This document shows, piece after piece, positions 9,180 to 20,012 of a stretch of 64,000 nt of DNA. A program made the position numbers and the translations under genes. A model generated the notes under the pieces. It made no database searches, was not told where the DNA came from, and saw nothing but the letters and a program-made list of their open reading frames with translations. Each line of letters opens with the position of its first letter. The stretch's first letter is position 1. This DNA is from Doryteuthis pealeii (taxonomy: Eukaryota; Mollusca; Cephalopoda; Myopsida; Loliginidae). The stretch spans positions 15,242,299 through 15,306,298 of the forward strand of contig CM042145.1 in NCBI GenBank assembly GCA_023376005.1, written 5' to 3'.

Positions 9180-9365
9180 CCCGATTACGACAAGAAGGTT
9201 ACCTAGTTCGAAAAGAAGGTTCCCGAGTTCGAGATGGTTCCCGAGTTCGAGAAGATTCCCGAGTCTGACCAGAAATACATGAAGATGGCCGGAGAGCACA
9301 TCAGCCGAAACGTTGTACAGATAACAATGAAGAAGACAATAATCCAAATAATACTAAATATATCT
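9180..9365 (+). repeat. Family E repeat: 18-bp minirepeats and hammerhead-like core
   Basis: It has three to four imperfect units of GTTCCCGAGTTCGAGAAG. These are followed by ATGAAGA, a GC-rich helix (GGCC...GCC), then GAAAC and GTTGTACA. Copies are at 52690-52880 (minus) and 59985-60490 (inverted pair). The CUGAAGA...GAAAC arrangement resembles a hammerhead core, but the first core base is A here and no stem I pairing is visible. The open frame across it is explained by the 18-bp periodicity. Confidence 0.5.
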
Positions 9366-9444
9366 TACTTAAACTTTTTTCTCTCTACAGTTGTCTTGCC
9401 CTGTTGGCGAGGCTTAGAATAAACTGACTGTATCCCCACCACAT

Positions 9445-9610
9445 GAGTAAGACCCACCAAAAAGGGGTGTCCTGGGTATGACATTAAACTGCATCTAATG
9501 ACAAGGCTCCAGTTCTAGTGATATAGGGAGTGTGGAGTCCACTTTGTTACTATTACTCCCAGGTCCACTTTGACCTGGAGTGGTAGTACCTGTTAGTGTA
9601 CCATCTAGGA
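9445..9610 (-). repeat. R6 fragment at the satellite edge
   Basis: It reads as reverse R6: GACATTAAACTGCATCTAAT, GACAAGGCTCCAGTTCT, and CCACTTTGACCTGGAGTGG. It grades into the first satellite monomer, so the satellite appears to have arisen inside an R6 copy. Confidence 0.65.
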
Positions 9611-11806
9611 GTCAAATAGATTTGTTTGAAAATGATTAGTATTTGATAGGACTGTGTGCAAAAAAGCATCATCAATAGGGCGTGTGGAGTACCCCTTTGT
9701 TGCTATTACTCCCAGGTCCACTTTGACCCGAAGTGGTAGTACCTGTTAGTGTACCATCTAGGAGTCAAATAGATTTGTTTGAAAATGATTAGTATTTCAT
9801 AGGACTGTGTGCAAAAAAGCATCATCAACAGGGCGTGTGGAGTACCCCTTTGTTGCTATTACTCCCAGGTCCACTTTGACCCGAAGTGGTAGTACCTGTT
9901 AGTGTACCATGTAGGAGTCAAATAGATTTGTTTGAAAATGATTAGTATTTGATAGGACTGTGTGCAAAAAAGCATCATCAATAGGGCGTGTGGAGTACCC
10001 CTTTGTTGCTATTATTCCCAGGTCCACTTTGACCCGAAGTGGTAGTACCTGTTAGTGTACCATCTAGGAGTCAAATAGATTTATTTGAAAATGATTAGTA
10101 TTTCATAGGACTGTGTGCAAAAAAGCATCATCAATAGGGCGTGTGGAGTACCCCATTGTTGCTATTACTCCCAGGTCCACTTTGACCCGAACTGGTAGTA
10201 CCTGTTAGTGTACCATCTAGGAGTCAAATAGATTTGTTTGAAAATGATTAGTATTTGATAGGACTGTGTGCAAAAAAGAATCATCAATAGGGCGTGTGGA
10301 GTACCCCATTATTGCTATTACTCCCAGGTCCACTTTGACCCGAACTGGTAGTATCTGTTAGTGTACCATCTAGGAGTCAAATAGATTTGTTTGAAAATGA
10401 TTAGTATTTCATAGGACTGTGTGCAAAAAAGCATCATCAATAGGGCGTGTGGAGTACCCCATTGTTGCTATTACTCCCAGGTCCACTTTGACCCGAAGTG
10501 GTAGTACCTGTTAGTGTACCATCTAGGAGTCAAATAGATTTGTTTGAAAATGATTAGTATTTCATAGGACTGTGTGCAAAAAAGCATCATCAATAGGGCG
10601 TGTGGAGTACCCCATTGTTGCTATTACTCCCAGGTCCACTTTGACCCGAACTGGTAGTACCTGTTAGTGTACCATCTAGGAGTCAAATAGATTTGTTTGA
10701 AAATGATTAGTATTTGATAGGACTGTGTGCAAAAAAGCATCATCAATAGGGCGTGTGGAGTACCCCATTGTTGCTATTACTCCCAGGTCCACTTTGACCC
10801 GACTGGTAGTACCTGTTAGTGTACCATCTAGGAGTCAAACAGATTTGTTTGAAAATGATTAGTATTTGATAGGACTGTGTGCAAAAAAGCATCATCAATA
10901 GGCGTGTGGAGTACCCCATTGTTGCTATTACTCCCAGGTCCACTTTGACCCGAAGTGGTAGTACCTGTTAGTGTACCATCTAGGAGTCAAATAGATTTGT
11001 TTGAAAATGATTAGTATTTCATAGGACTGTGTGCAAAAAAGCATCATCAATAGGGCGTGTGGAGTACCCCTTTGTTGCTATTACTCCCAGGTCCACTTTG
11101 ACCCGAAGTGGTAGTACCTGTTAGTGTACCATCTAGGAGTCAAATAGATTTGTTTGAAAATGATTAGTATTTCATAGGACTGTGTGCAAAAAAGCATCAT
11201 CAATAGGGCGTGTGGAGTACCCCATTATTGCTATTACTCCCAGGTCCACTTTGACCCGAACTGGTAGTACCTGTTAGTGTACCATCTAGGAGTCAAATAG
11301 ATTTGTTTGAAAATGATTAGTATTTCATAGGACTGTGTGCAAAAAAGCATCATCAATAGGGCGTGTGGAGTACCCCATTGTTGCTATTACTCCCAGATCC
11401 ACTTTGACCCGACTGGTAGTACCTGTTAGTGTACCATCTAGGAGTCAAATAGATTTGTTTGAAAATGATTAGTATTTGATAGGACTGTGTGCAAAAAAGC
11501 ATCATCAATAGGGCGTGTGGAGTACCCCATTGTTGCTATTATTCCTAGGTCCACTTTGACCCGAAGTGGTAGTACCTGTTAGTGTACCATCTAGGAATCA
11601 AATAGATTTATTTGAAAATGATTAGTATTTCATAGGACTGTGTGCAAAAAAGTATCATCAATAGGGCGTGTGGAGTACCCCATTGTTGCTATTACTCCCA
11701 GGTCCACTTTGACCCGAACTGGTAGTACCTGTTAGTGTACCATCTAGGAGTCAAATAGATTTGTTTGAAAATGATTAGTATTTCATAGGACTGTGTAAAA
11801 AAGCAT
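9520..11806. repeat. Satellite array, 153-bp monomer, about 15 units
   Basis: The marker CATCAATAGGGCGTGTGG recurs every 153 bp (for example GGGCGTG at 9678, 9831, 9984 and 10137). The monomer includes TTACTCCCAGGTCCACTTTG, GTAGTACCTGTTAGTGTACC and GACTGTGTGCAAAAAAGC. Units are over 95% alike and differ at a few diagnostic bases (GAAGTGG or GAACTGG, TTTCATAGG or TTTGATAGG). The ORFs here are repeat products. Confidence 0.95.
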
Positions 11807-11954
11807 CATCAGAAACAACTACATAGAAAATGTAAATATGAACATACAATGAATGCAATTCCCTAACCATTAGGCATAAAATAACCCTGGATTTGCGGAC
11901 AATAGTGAAAATCAATCAAATTATTTCTACTGTTGTTACTTGCAGGTGCCTTGC

Positions 11955-12212
11955 ATGGTATAGTAAAGTCGTTGGGGTGGCCTAAAGGCGGTATCAGCCA
12001 GACAGCAAGGGAGTCTATCCCCTTTTCACTAGCACTAGACCAAGGAGATTGTTTTTGCGTCAGAGGTAGAGCGCCAAACCTACCACCAGCTCCACACTTT
12101 ACCGCACCGATTCCTGTGCTACTCATATGCTGAGTTGGCGAGAGCCTATATCGAACCAGGAATCTTGTGGTTCCTAGTCCGACACTCTACCGACTGAGCT
12201 AAACCGTCCTTA
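11955..12212 (-). mobile_element. SINE-A, full length
   Basis: On the minus strand it has a tRNA-like head with box A TTAGCTCAGTCGG and box B GGTTCCTGGTTCGATATAGG. The conserved body follows, and the 3' end reads CCACCCCAACGACTTTACT. It is the best-preserved reference copy, with 38822-39075 and 54213-54466. It is mirrored at 34078-34312. Confidence 0.9.
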
Positions 12213-12543
12213 TTTGCATGGTATCATGGTTAGTAATCTATGCCAGCAGGTTAGGTGAGTTTTATTCTGAGTGCTCCATACTTCTGGCCTTGTGCCAAAC
12301 TAAGCTGAGTAAATGATGATAATTGTTATTGGCTTAGGATCTTATTTGTTACTATACTTATTCATCAAAAGGCTTGATTGCTAGTTTCATTCCCCACCCA
12401 CATAGTAGAAAGAGAAATACAATTCTTTCCTACTCAGTTTACAATAAATTTGAACCCAATTGGGGTAGACTGAGCCCCTGGGTAAAAAGCTTTGTATTCG
12501 ATTAGGATTTTACAATACAAATCAGACATTTGTATCTAAAGTT

Positions 12544-12550
12544 TTGAGAG

Positions 12551-12589
<39 letters not shown>

Positions 12590-12604
12590 GGAGGGAGAGA
12601 GAGA
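12544..12604. repeat. (GA)n microsatellite
   Basis: About 60 bp of GA with a few breaks. It is mirrored as (CT)n near 33690-33740. Confidence 0.95.
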
Positions 12605-12635
12605 TTATTTCCAATGCTATGAATATGTTTGTTTG

Positions 12636-13325
12636 TTTGTTTCGTTTTACGGTATATCAACCTCAGTGGGTCATTTAATGCCGATAAAGTTTTGAAAAAA
12701 ATCAATTCTTAATGGATAATACAATTTTTTTGTTTGTTTTGTTTTACGGCATATCAACCTCAGTGGGTCATTTAATGCCGATAAAGTTTTGAAATAAATC
12801 AATTCTTAATGGATAATACAATTTTTTTTATAAATACATTTTTCTATTTAACCCATAGATGGGACCCTAACAGGTACTACCACTCCGGGTCAGAGTGGAC
12901 CAAGGAGCAATGGGGATGAAGGGGTGCACCACATTCCCCAAACCTCCAAAACTGGAACCTCACCATCAGATAGAGTTTAACATCATTCCCAGGACATGTA
13001 GACCTGCAGCCACCGCCTTCTAGCACCCATATGATAAAAAGGAGTTGGGCCTTGCCATAAGGGCAATAGGGTTGGGAAAATCATATAGGTGCTAGGGCTT
13101 GACGTGACCAGCTGATTGATCGGAGGGGGCCTCTCCGACCGCCCGTCTAGCCCAAGATAGGGCCAAAGTGGAGTATTGCATGTCATGAACTGCTCATCCA
13201 CCTGGGCTCTATCCTTAAGCATCACGGGTCGCCACCCACGGCCAACAGGTGGCCTCATTGGGGGAGTCTTACCCCTCTGCAGAGGTGCAGTCGGTGCATT
13301 CTAACGCCCCAGCTGACAGGGCGGC
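12636..13325 (+). repeat. R6 dispersed repeat, near full length
   Basis: The element starts with a T-rich lead and TTTTACGGTATATCAACCTC. Its first 90 bp are tandemly duplicated (12640-12725 and 12733-12830). It continues through CCCATAGATGGGACCCTAAC, ACTCCGGGTCAGAGTGG, GCTGATTGATCGGAGGGGGC and CACGGGTCGCCACCCACGG to TTCTAACGCCCCAGCTGACAG. Other copies are at 37728-38365 (reverse), 57765-58262, 2985-3240 and 52120-52200. No coding capacity or terminal repeats are recognised. The minus-strand ORF at 12983-13258 lies within the repeat and is not conserved in the other copies. Confidence 0.8.
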
Positions 13326-14940
13326 TATGAATATGGTTATGGTCATGTCTTGGTGACTAAATTAATAGAACTGCAGGGAATTTTAGTGTTAAACAAATTA
13401 TTTATAACATATTGATTCATTTGAGACAACTTAAAAACTGAGATTTTTGCTGTTTAGGTCTTTTGTACTTTTTTGATTGCTTCACCAACTCAGTGTAAGG
13501 AATATTTACAAAATTCTGGCCAAATTTTAGGAAACTATCAAAATAAATCTATATGAACAATAAAAAAGGAGGGTATCTACAGATATAGCTGATTTGTATG
13601 AACTCTTAAATCCACTAAGTTTGATGACATTCAGTTAATCTGCTGAAGCTGAAACCTCCCAGTTTCATGCAATGTCCAACATTGTTATAATAATCATTAA
13701 TGATAAATAATATAATTCAATAAAAGATACATCAATTTCATTGGATATTGAAAACTAAGATTCTATTGGCTGGTTGATTTATGCATATAAAATAGCAAAT
13801 TTCATTGGTCAACAAAAAAAAAAAAAAAAAATTAACATACAATCATATGACATAATCTACTTAAAAGATGTTTTGTTTTGTTAAAAAAAAATCTTTTTAC
13901 CAACTGGAGGACATCGAATAGATTTTAAGAGATAAAAATTTGGTAATGATTTTATTTTTCATATAATTTTTGTTTTGAAATCTGTTTGCAAATGTACATT
14001 ATTAGGACAAATAAATAGGAAATATTTAAATTTACAGATCTTCTAAAATATATTTTCAGACTTGAACATCTTTGGTAGAAACTGTTCATATTAGGTGTTT
14101 TTTTTTTTTTTTTGGGGGGGAAGCATAAATAATTTGAAACTAAACTTTTCACCTGTTTTAAAGTGAAAAGGTAAAGTTTGTCATTTATCTTTTTATTTAA
14201 AAGTAATTTTGTTCAGGTGAATGAAAATACAAGCTATTTCATAAAATTTGATATCTTTTGGAGATGAATAAATTTTATTCTGTTCAACATAACCATAAAT
14301 AATATTAATTATAAAAGAAAAAAATTTAATCTAAATTTAAACGGACTATTCTCGTACCCCCTGGAATAATGCTTGCACCCTCAGGGGGTGTGAGCACCCC
14401 TGTTTGGGAACCCCAGGCCTAGATTATATAATTACTTGTGTATTTATATCTATATCCAATTTTTGAGGACACTGTATATTTCTAGGGAAATTTTCTTTGA
14501 GATGATTAAACTTATATTATTTTTAAGCACAAACAGGAACATTTAAGATCTAAGAAAAACTCAAATGTAAAATCATATGGTTCAGATTTTATAAACTTAA
14601 TCTTTTCATTAAGTTATTAGTTTTTTATGTAAAAGCTTTTTTTTTTTTAAATTTGAAACTTGGTAATACAAATTACCAAGTTTCAAATTAAAAAAAAAAA
14701 ATTATTTGCTTATTAAATAAATATTTTAAATCCAACATTGAATTTTTTAATGTACAAAACCATTTAAAATTAAAAAAAAAATCCTATTTTATATTTAAGT
14801 TTTCATAAACATTTTTATTTAAATGACCAGATATGCTAGTGATAGTTATTCACACATAAAGATAAATCTCTAATGTCCCTGAAAGCAAAATTTAACTAAT
14901 GCTCAGGCAAGAAATGTCAGAATATATAGGCAGTAATGCT
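13326..14940. other. AT-rich DNA, no gene seen
   Basis: Only homopolymer runs and a small hairpin, TTTGAAACTTGGTAATA against its complement at 14650-14690. The block at 14355-14420, with CCCCCTGGAATAATGC and CAGGGGGTGTGAGCACCCC, is a short GC-rich island and probably a TE remnant. Confidence 0.6.
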
Positions 14941-14944
14941 GAGA

Positions 14945-15232
14945 ACTTTTTGATTTAGTGCGTCCTGGGACGCACATATTTGCTTTGAATTAGTCCCTGG
15001 GAACATTTATGGGTCCCAACTAAAACCGTCTAACTACCTTGTAACCTATTCTGTGTAATTAATTTCTAAGAAACTATTGAAATGTATTTACAATTAGCTT
15101 GAAATAGTGGGTGAAGAAAAAGAAAAATACTGTGGCCCATGGATATGATTTTAGTGCGTCCTTCTAGTTTTGTTTGCATCAGGGACGCAAGACGCGTACC
15201 TATTAGCATCTCTGTATAGGGATTGATATTAA
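14945..15232 (+). repeat. R8 dispersed repeat
   Basis: Shared with 56222-56455 and mirrored at 31060-31340. Landmarks are a GTGCGTCCTGGGACGCAC palindrome, CTACCTTGTAACCTATTCTG, TTTCTAAGAAACTATTGAAA and GCGTACCTATTAGCATCT. No ORF is present. Confidence 0.7.
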
Positions 15233-18097
15233 AATTAGAGAATACTCTGTGTAATTAGACTTTTAATCACTATTATTAGTCTAGAGATAAATTTCCTGGA
15301 TTTTCTACTTTGAATCTATATGCATGAAAAGGTATTTTGGATTACTGATAAATTTATCAGGTTATTTGTATGAATTAAGAAAATGTAAATTATTCTTCGA
15401 TAAAAAAAAATAATTTTTAGAAAATGGAGTGAGATTTGGTGGTAGTGGTAAGTTTTTAAAATGAAAAAACAAAAACAACTAAATTTTACTTTTTAAAACT
15501 TTAGTTTGAGACCAATTATTTTTTAAATTTTGGATAAGAAAAATTATCCTTTGTTACGGCGTTTTTAAGGGTTAAAATGAAAATCGGTGGGACGCTGGTG
15601 TCTCAGTGGGAGTGAAACGGTTAAGGATATCCTAATTGAATTTAAGATATTTTATCAATTAGTCCCTTATAAGCCTAATATACGGACTGAAATTACGATA
15701 AAACAATTTAAAAAGTATGAAATGAAATGAAAATCATGGTCATTCATTCATTACTCCAAGTATTTGCATGAGGGGAAAAAAAACTTTCTGAAGATGTATT
15801 TTTTAAGATACTACATAGAATTTGATGAATTATTTTTAGAGAATGGAATTAAATTGATTATTAATAATTTTCAAACAATTGGTTAGCATATTTGTAAAAA
15901 AAGAAAAGAAAAAGTAATTATAACTTCCCTTGCATTTCGTAAGGTTTGAGAATAAAAAAACAAAAACAAAAATTTACAACGTAAATTAAATAAACAAATA
16001 TCGTGCAAAATTTTAAAAAATGAATGAGAAAAAAAAATATTTAAAAAATATATATGAACTGTTTTCATAGTCCTTTAATTCATTTAAAGATCAAAGAATG
16101 TTCGAGACGCGTTCAGTAACCATGCTGTCCAAAAAGAAATTAGACTTGACCACATTATGTTTCTTTGTTCCTCACTGACCACAAGTTCCCGCCGAACGAG
16201 AAACATAAGTCGGCAGTGAATAACCACGCTCTCTGTGACTGAACAAAAATCAATATAATTTGTAATCAATTTTTCAAAAATATCGACATATAACTGCAAA
16301 ACCTTTGATATAAAATTATAAAAGATTATACGAAATTAAAGTAACCCCTGAAAACTACGTGCCTTTTTCAAAACATTATTTCTTTAAAATATCATCCAAT
16401 GAGGTGTTAGGTGAGAAGCCTCAGAAGCAATATATGATGGCGGCGAGCCTGTTTGTTTGAGGTGAAGCTGCTATTATTTGTCACATAAATTGTTATTTTC
16501 CCGCGGTCTAGGGCTATCTATGATAAGGTTTGTGGTTTTAGCTATCTTACTTTTATTGTTTTGATTAATTTGCTCGGTTTTTGTGTGGAGGATTGCTGTT
16601 GACGTTGTATTTTTTTCTCTGCTAACGCTCAAACCGAGAATTGCCAAATTTTTTTTCATTACGATAGTACGACACAGCTATGGAGTTGCGAGGACGAACG
16701 ACGAATTAGACTGCTTTTAAGAAGATAGACAATCAAACGACAAATTATCTTTTTTAATCACCACAATCACTGAAACTTAATGTAGTGTAATTATTTCTCT
16801 TCTCTTTTATAAAGATATTTTGTTTATTGTTAAAATTTTATCCAAGTGTTTTGTACTGTCTGTAGTGTACACACTTCCTTTCTTCATTGAGTTGATTTTT
16901 TTTTTCATTATGCTTTTTTATTGACTTCATTTTCTTTTCAAATCAACTTTATAACTATTTAAACTTATTAGCTAGTATTTTTTCTTTCGTGTACGATTGT
17001 GTGTATGAGTTTTATAAAATTTTCAAATAAAAAAAAAAATTACTTAATTTTAATTATCACGACGCAATTTTTTTTTTCAAAGCCCTAAACTGATCCATAT
17101 GTGGTGTACCCTTTTTGTTATTATTATTTATAATATGTTTGTAATCGTAAGTTTATTTGATTCTTACGTAGTCTGAAACTATAAATTCATACCTACACTT
17201 CAATTTGATTGTTGGTTTAGGTAAACTAGATTTTATCGTTGATATTTATTTATACTAACACTATTAGAATATAAGTGTATTATAGACACACCTCTTCATA
17301 TTTATTTTAAGTATGTATTATATTTAAGAATGAATTATCCTTAGATCGATCTATTTATTTACTATTGGTTTGCCATGGTGTGTGCGTGTGTAAAAGGAAG
17401 ATGGGGGTTGGAAAACATTGCACGCGTGTTTCCTGTTTATATTCTGTAAGCTTTTCAGTCCAAAATCAGAGGAGCACCAACTGCCACTTCTCTCTCTCTC
17501 TCTCGGCGGCAGTGGTACCTCTTCGTTTTTCTGTTTGGGTGTTGGCTAATATAAGACTGCTTTTGCTACTTAACTGACGACAGTCGATGTGTATATATTT
17601 ATATACATTTTACGCTTATTAAAGGTAGGACGGAAAATTCCGTTTTCTTTAAACGAGAGAGAGACACAAAAAAAAAAAAAAGAAAAAAGAAAGGTTGATC
17701 GTTGGTTTCGAAACTTGAATACTAGTAAATAATTTAATACTAGCTTCATTTTGATCTTCAGTTTAGTGCTCTGTCAACAATTTGAATTAAATGTAGGTTG
17801 GCTATTATTAGATTACTTAACCTTTTTTTTAATTTTTTTTAAGTGCAAACCAAAAAATTACTTGACTCTGTTTGAAACTTATTTCATTACGGATACAAGC
17901 TTTATTATTATTATTATTATTATTATTTTCCTTTTTAAGAAAACGTAGATTGCATTCATTTTGTATTTTTCAAATGCAATGTTTTGAAAAGAAAATCTAG
18001 TAAACGCTTTTTTCCCTTATCATTTTACTTATATTTTGATTTTTTTTGTCAATTGAAATGTTATAATTATAAATAATCACTAACTAGGATAGTCATT

Positions 18098-18135
<38 letters not shown>

Positions 18136-19826
18136 AAAGCTCGAAAATCTTACTTCCAGTAGTTTCACTAAACTTTACACCCAGATTTATTTTATATTTA
18201 GTAGCAAATTATTTAAATAATAATAAAAAAACCTAAAAAAACCCAACAAAAACAATTTTATCTATTTTTAGCGTATAATCCCAAACCTTGTGTAGATAAT
18301 CTACAAATTTGAACTTGTTCAATTTTAATTGTTAAAAATCTTATGCCCCCCCCAAAAAAAACTATTTGTACATGTTTAATCGGTAGGCAGTTTTGTACCT
18401 AGTACCTATAATTAACATTTTTGTTGAATACCTTTTTTTCTTTTTCTTTCTTTTATTGTGAGATGAGTGTTTTACTGGATTTAAATTCAAATCGAAAATG
18501 CCATCAACGCTTCGAATTCATACAAATCTCGTTATGGTGAAATGAAAATATTTATGAATGAATCGTAACTATTATAACTAATAGTTATACACATATGGCG
18601 AAATTAAATCTTTTTTTTATTAACTAACCACGTGTTAGCAAAAATGACAATATTTCTTAAATGCAAAGAATGTCCGTTTGTGTGCGGGTGCTAAGCATTT
18701 AAAAGGAGAGAAACCACATTTTATAGCGTGTGTAAAAGAATGTATTTTCACCCTTTTCTTTTCAACTGAACTGAATGATGCTGGGTCACATTGGACTCCA
18801 CCAGGTTGTACACACAACCATATATATAAAAACACTCCTAAACTATTCTCAGTAAATCCAACGATCGTCGACATTAAGTTTAATCTGATAATCTAACGTT
18901 TTTTTTTTCTTTCTTTTTACCTTTTTATTTACGTGAGAATAAAAACATTTTTTCTTTAACTATTCTTTTTTAGTATTTTATGGTCACTTACTCTTATTTT
19001 TGTTCTGTGAGAGGAAAACAACGCAAAAATTATTCCTTTTCTATTTATTCAGTGCTTTTAAGTATTACTTTAATTTTTGTAATGAAAAACAAACAAAAAC
19101 TAAAGCAGAAAACCCACGTCCTTTTCTTTTTATTCTACTTTATTTGTCCTAGCATCGAAATTTTCTTGATAATCATTGTCATCGTAATTTTCTTTATCTA
19201 AAAGAAAGAGAAAAAGACGTGCAGTCAATAACAGTTCTTTGTTTAGATTTTAATTTATAATTTCAATAATTATGCAAAATAATGTATCCCGAATTTTGGA
19301 AGGTCTTTTTTGTATACTTGTATTGCATTTTAACCTTTTATTTCAGTATACGAGAGGTTACCCCGTAAAAAATGATTGATTAGCGTAAGATCGGCCTTGG
19401 ATCAGCTGAGTACAGTGGAATACCACAACTATTTTAAAACTTAAAAACTATATAGATACTAATTAAGTAAAAAAAAAAACGTGATTATTTTTTTTTGTCA
19501 TTATAAATATCAATAGATAAGAATAGATAGACACTTTGATCCTAGGCACACATTACTCATTCTAGCAAAAGTTGTCATTTACTAAGCCTAGTTTGGCACA
19601 GGGCCATAACTATTGGGCACTTTGTAAACCACTGTTGTGAAGCGGTTAAAGGACTAAGTCACTGATAGATAACACTTTTATCACAATTTGCTCTTTTTTT
19701 TTTTGTCCTTTTAAATCAAATGGGGGTGGGGTTTTAAACATCTAAATCTTTTATTATAGAGAGTTAATCACTTGGGTAACTAATCCACTTTTCTTTTTTT
19801 TTAATTCTCTTTTTTTGTTTTTTCAG
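15233..19826. other. AT-rich, low-complexity DNA; small CpG-richer patch at 16380-16700
   Basis: No TE or supported ORF is seen. The patch at 16380-16700 has GATGGCGGCGAGCCTG, CCCGCGGTCTAGG and GAGGACGAACGACG in otherwise AT-rich DNA. It could be a promoter or untranslated first exon for the candidate exon at 19827, but this is inference from composition only. Homopolymers include T34 at about 18101-18134. Confidence 0.4.
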
Positions 19827-20012
19827 AATCGTTAACAACTGGAATTATAATATGCCCCGCCGAGGTGAAGATCTAGTCCGCCCACGCGCAGCCCTCGTGC
19901 TGCCGTGAAGGCCTTCTGCTTCCCAAGTCCCATCATTCGTGAAATCTCGTAGTCGAAGTTCTGCTAGCAACCACTCCAAGACACGTGTTGCGAGTCCATC
20001 ACCGAAAAGAAG
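19827..20012 (+). pseudogene. Candidate exon, Ser/Arg-rich N-terminus, frame broken
   Basis: A strong polypyrimidine tract and TTTTTTCAG precede 19827, and AAGAAG|GTAAGCC follows 20012, so both splice sites look good. An ATG at 19852 opens MPRRGEDLVRPRAALVLP and meets TGA at 19906. Beyond the stop the same frame encodes VKSRSRSSASNHSKTRVASP, SR-like and ending SPKRR at the donor site. The mirrored noisy copy (26363-26536, minus) has the same splice signals with different indels, so the break may be an assembly error and not real. It could be the first coding exon of an SR-type nuclear protein or of another basic, Pro/Ser/Arg-rich protein. No neighbouring exon was found before the fold point at 23.2 kb. 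Confidence 0.4.
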
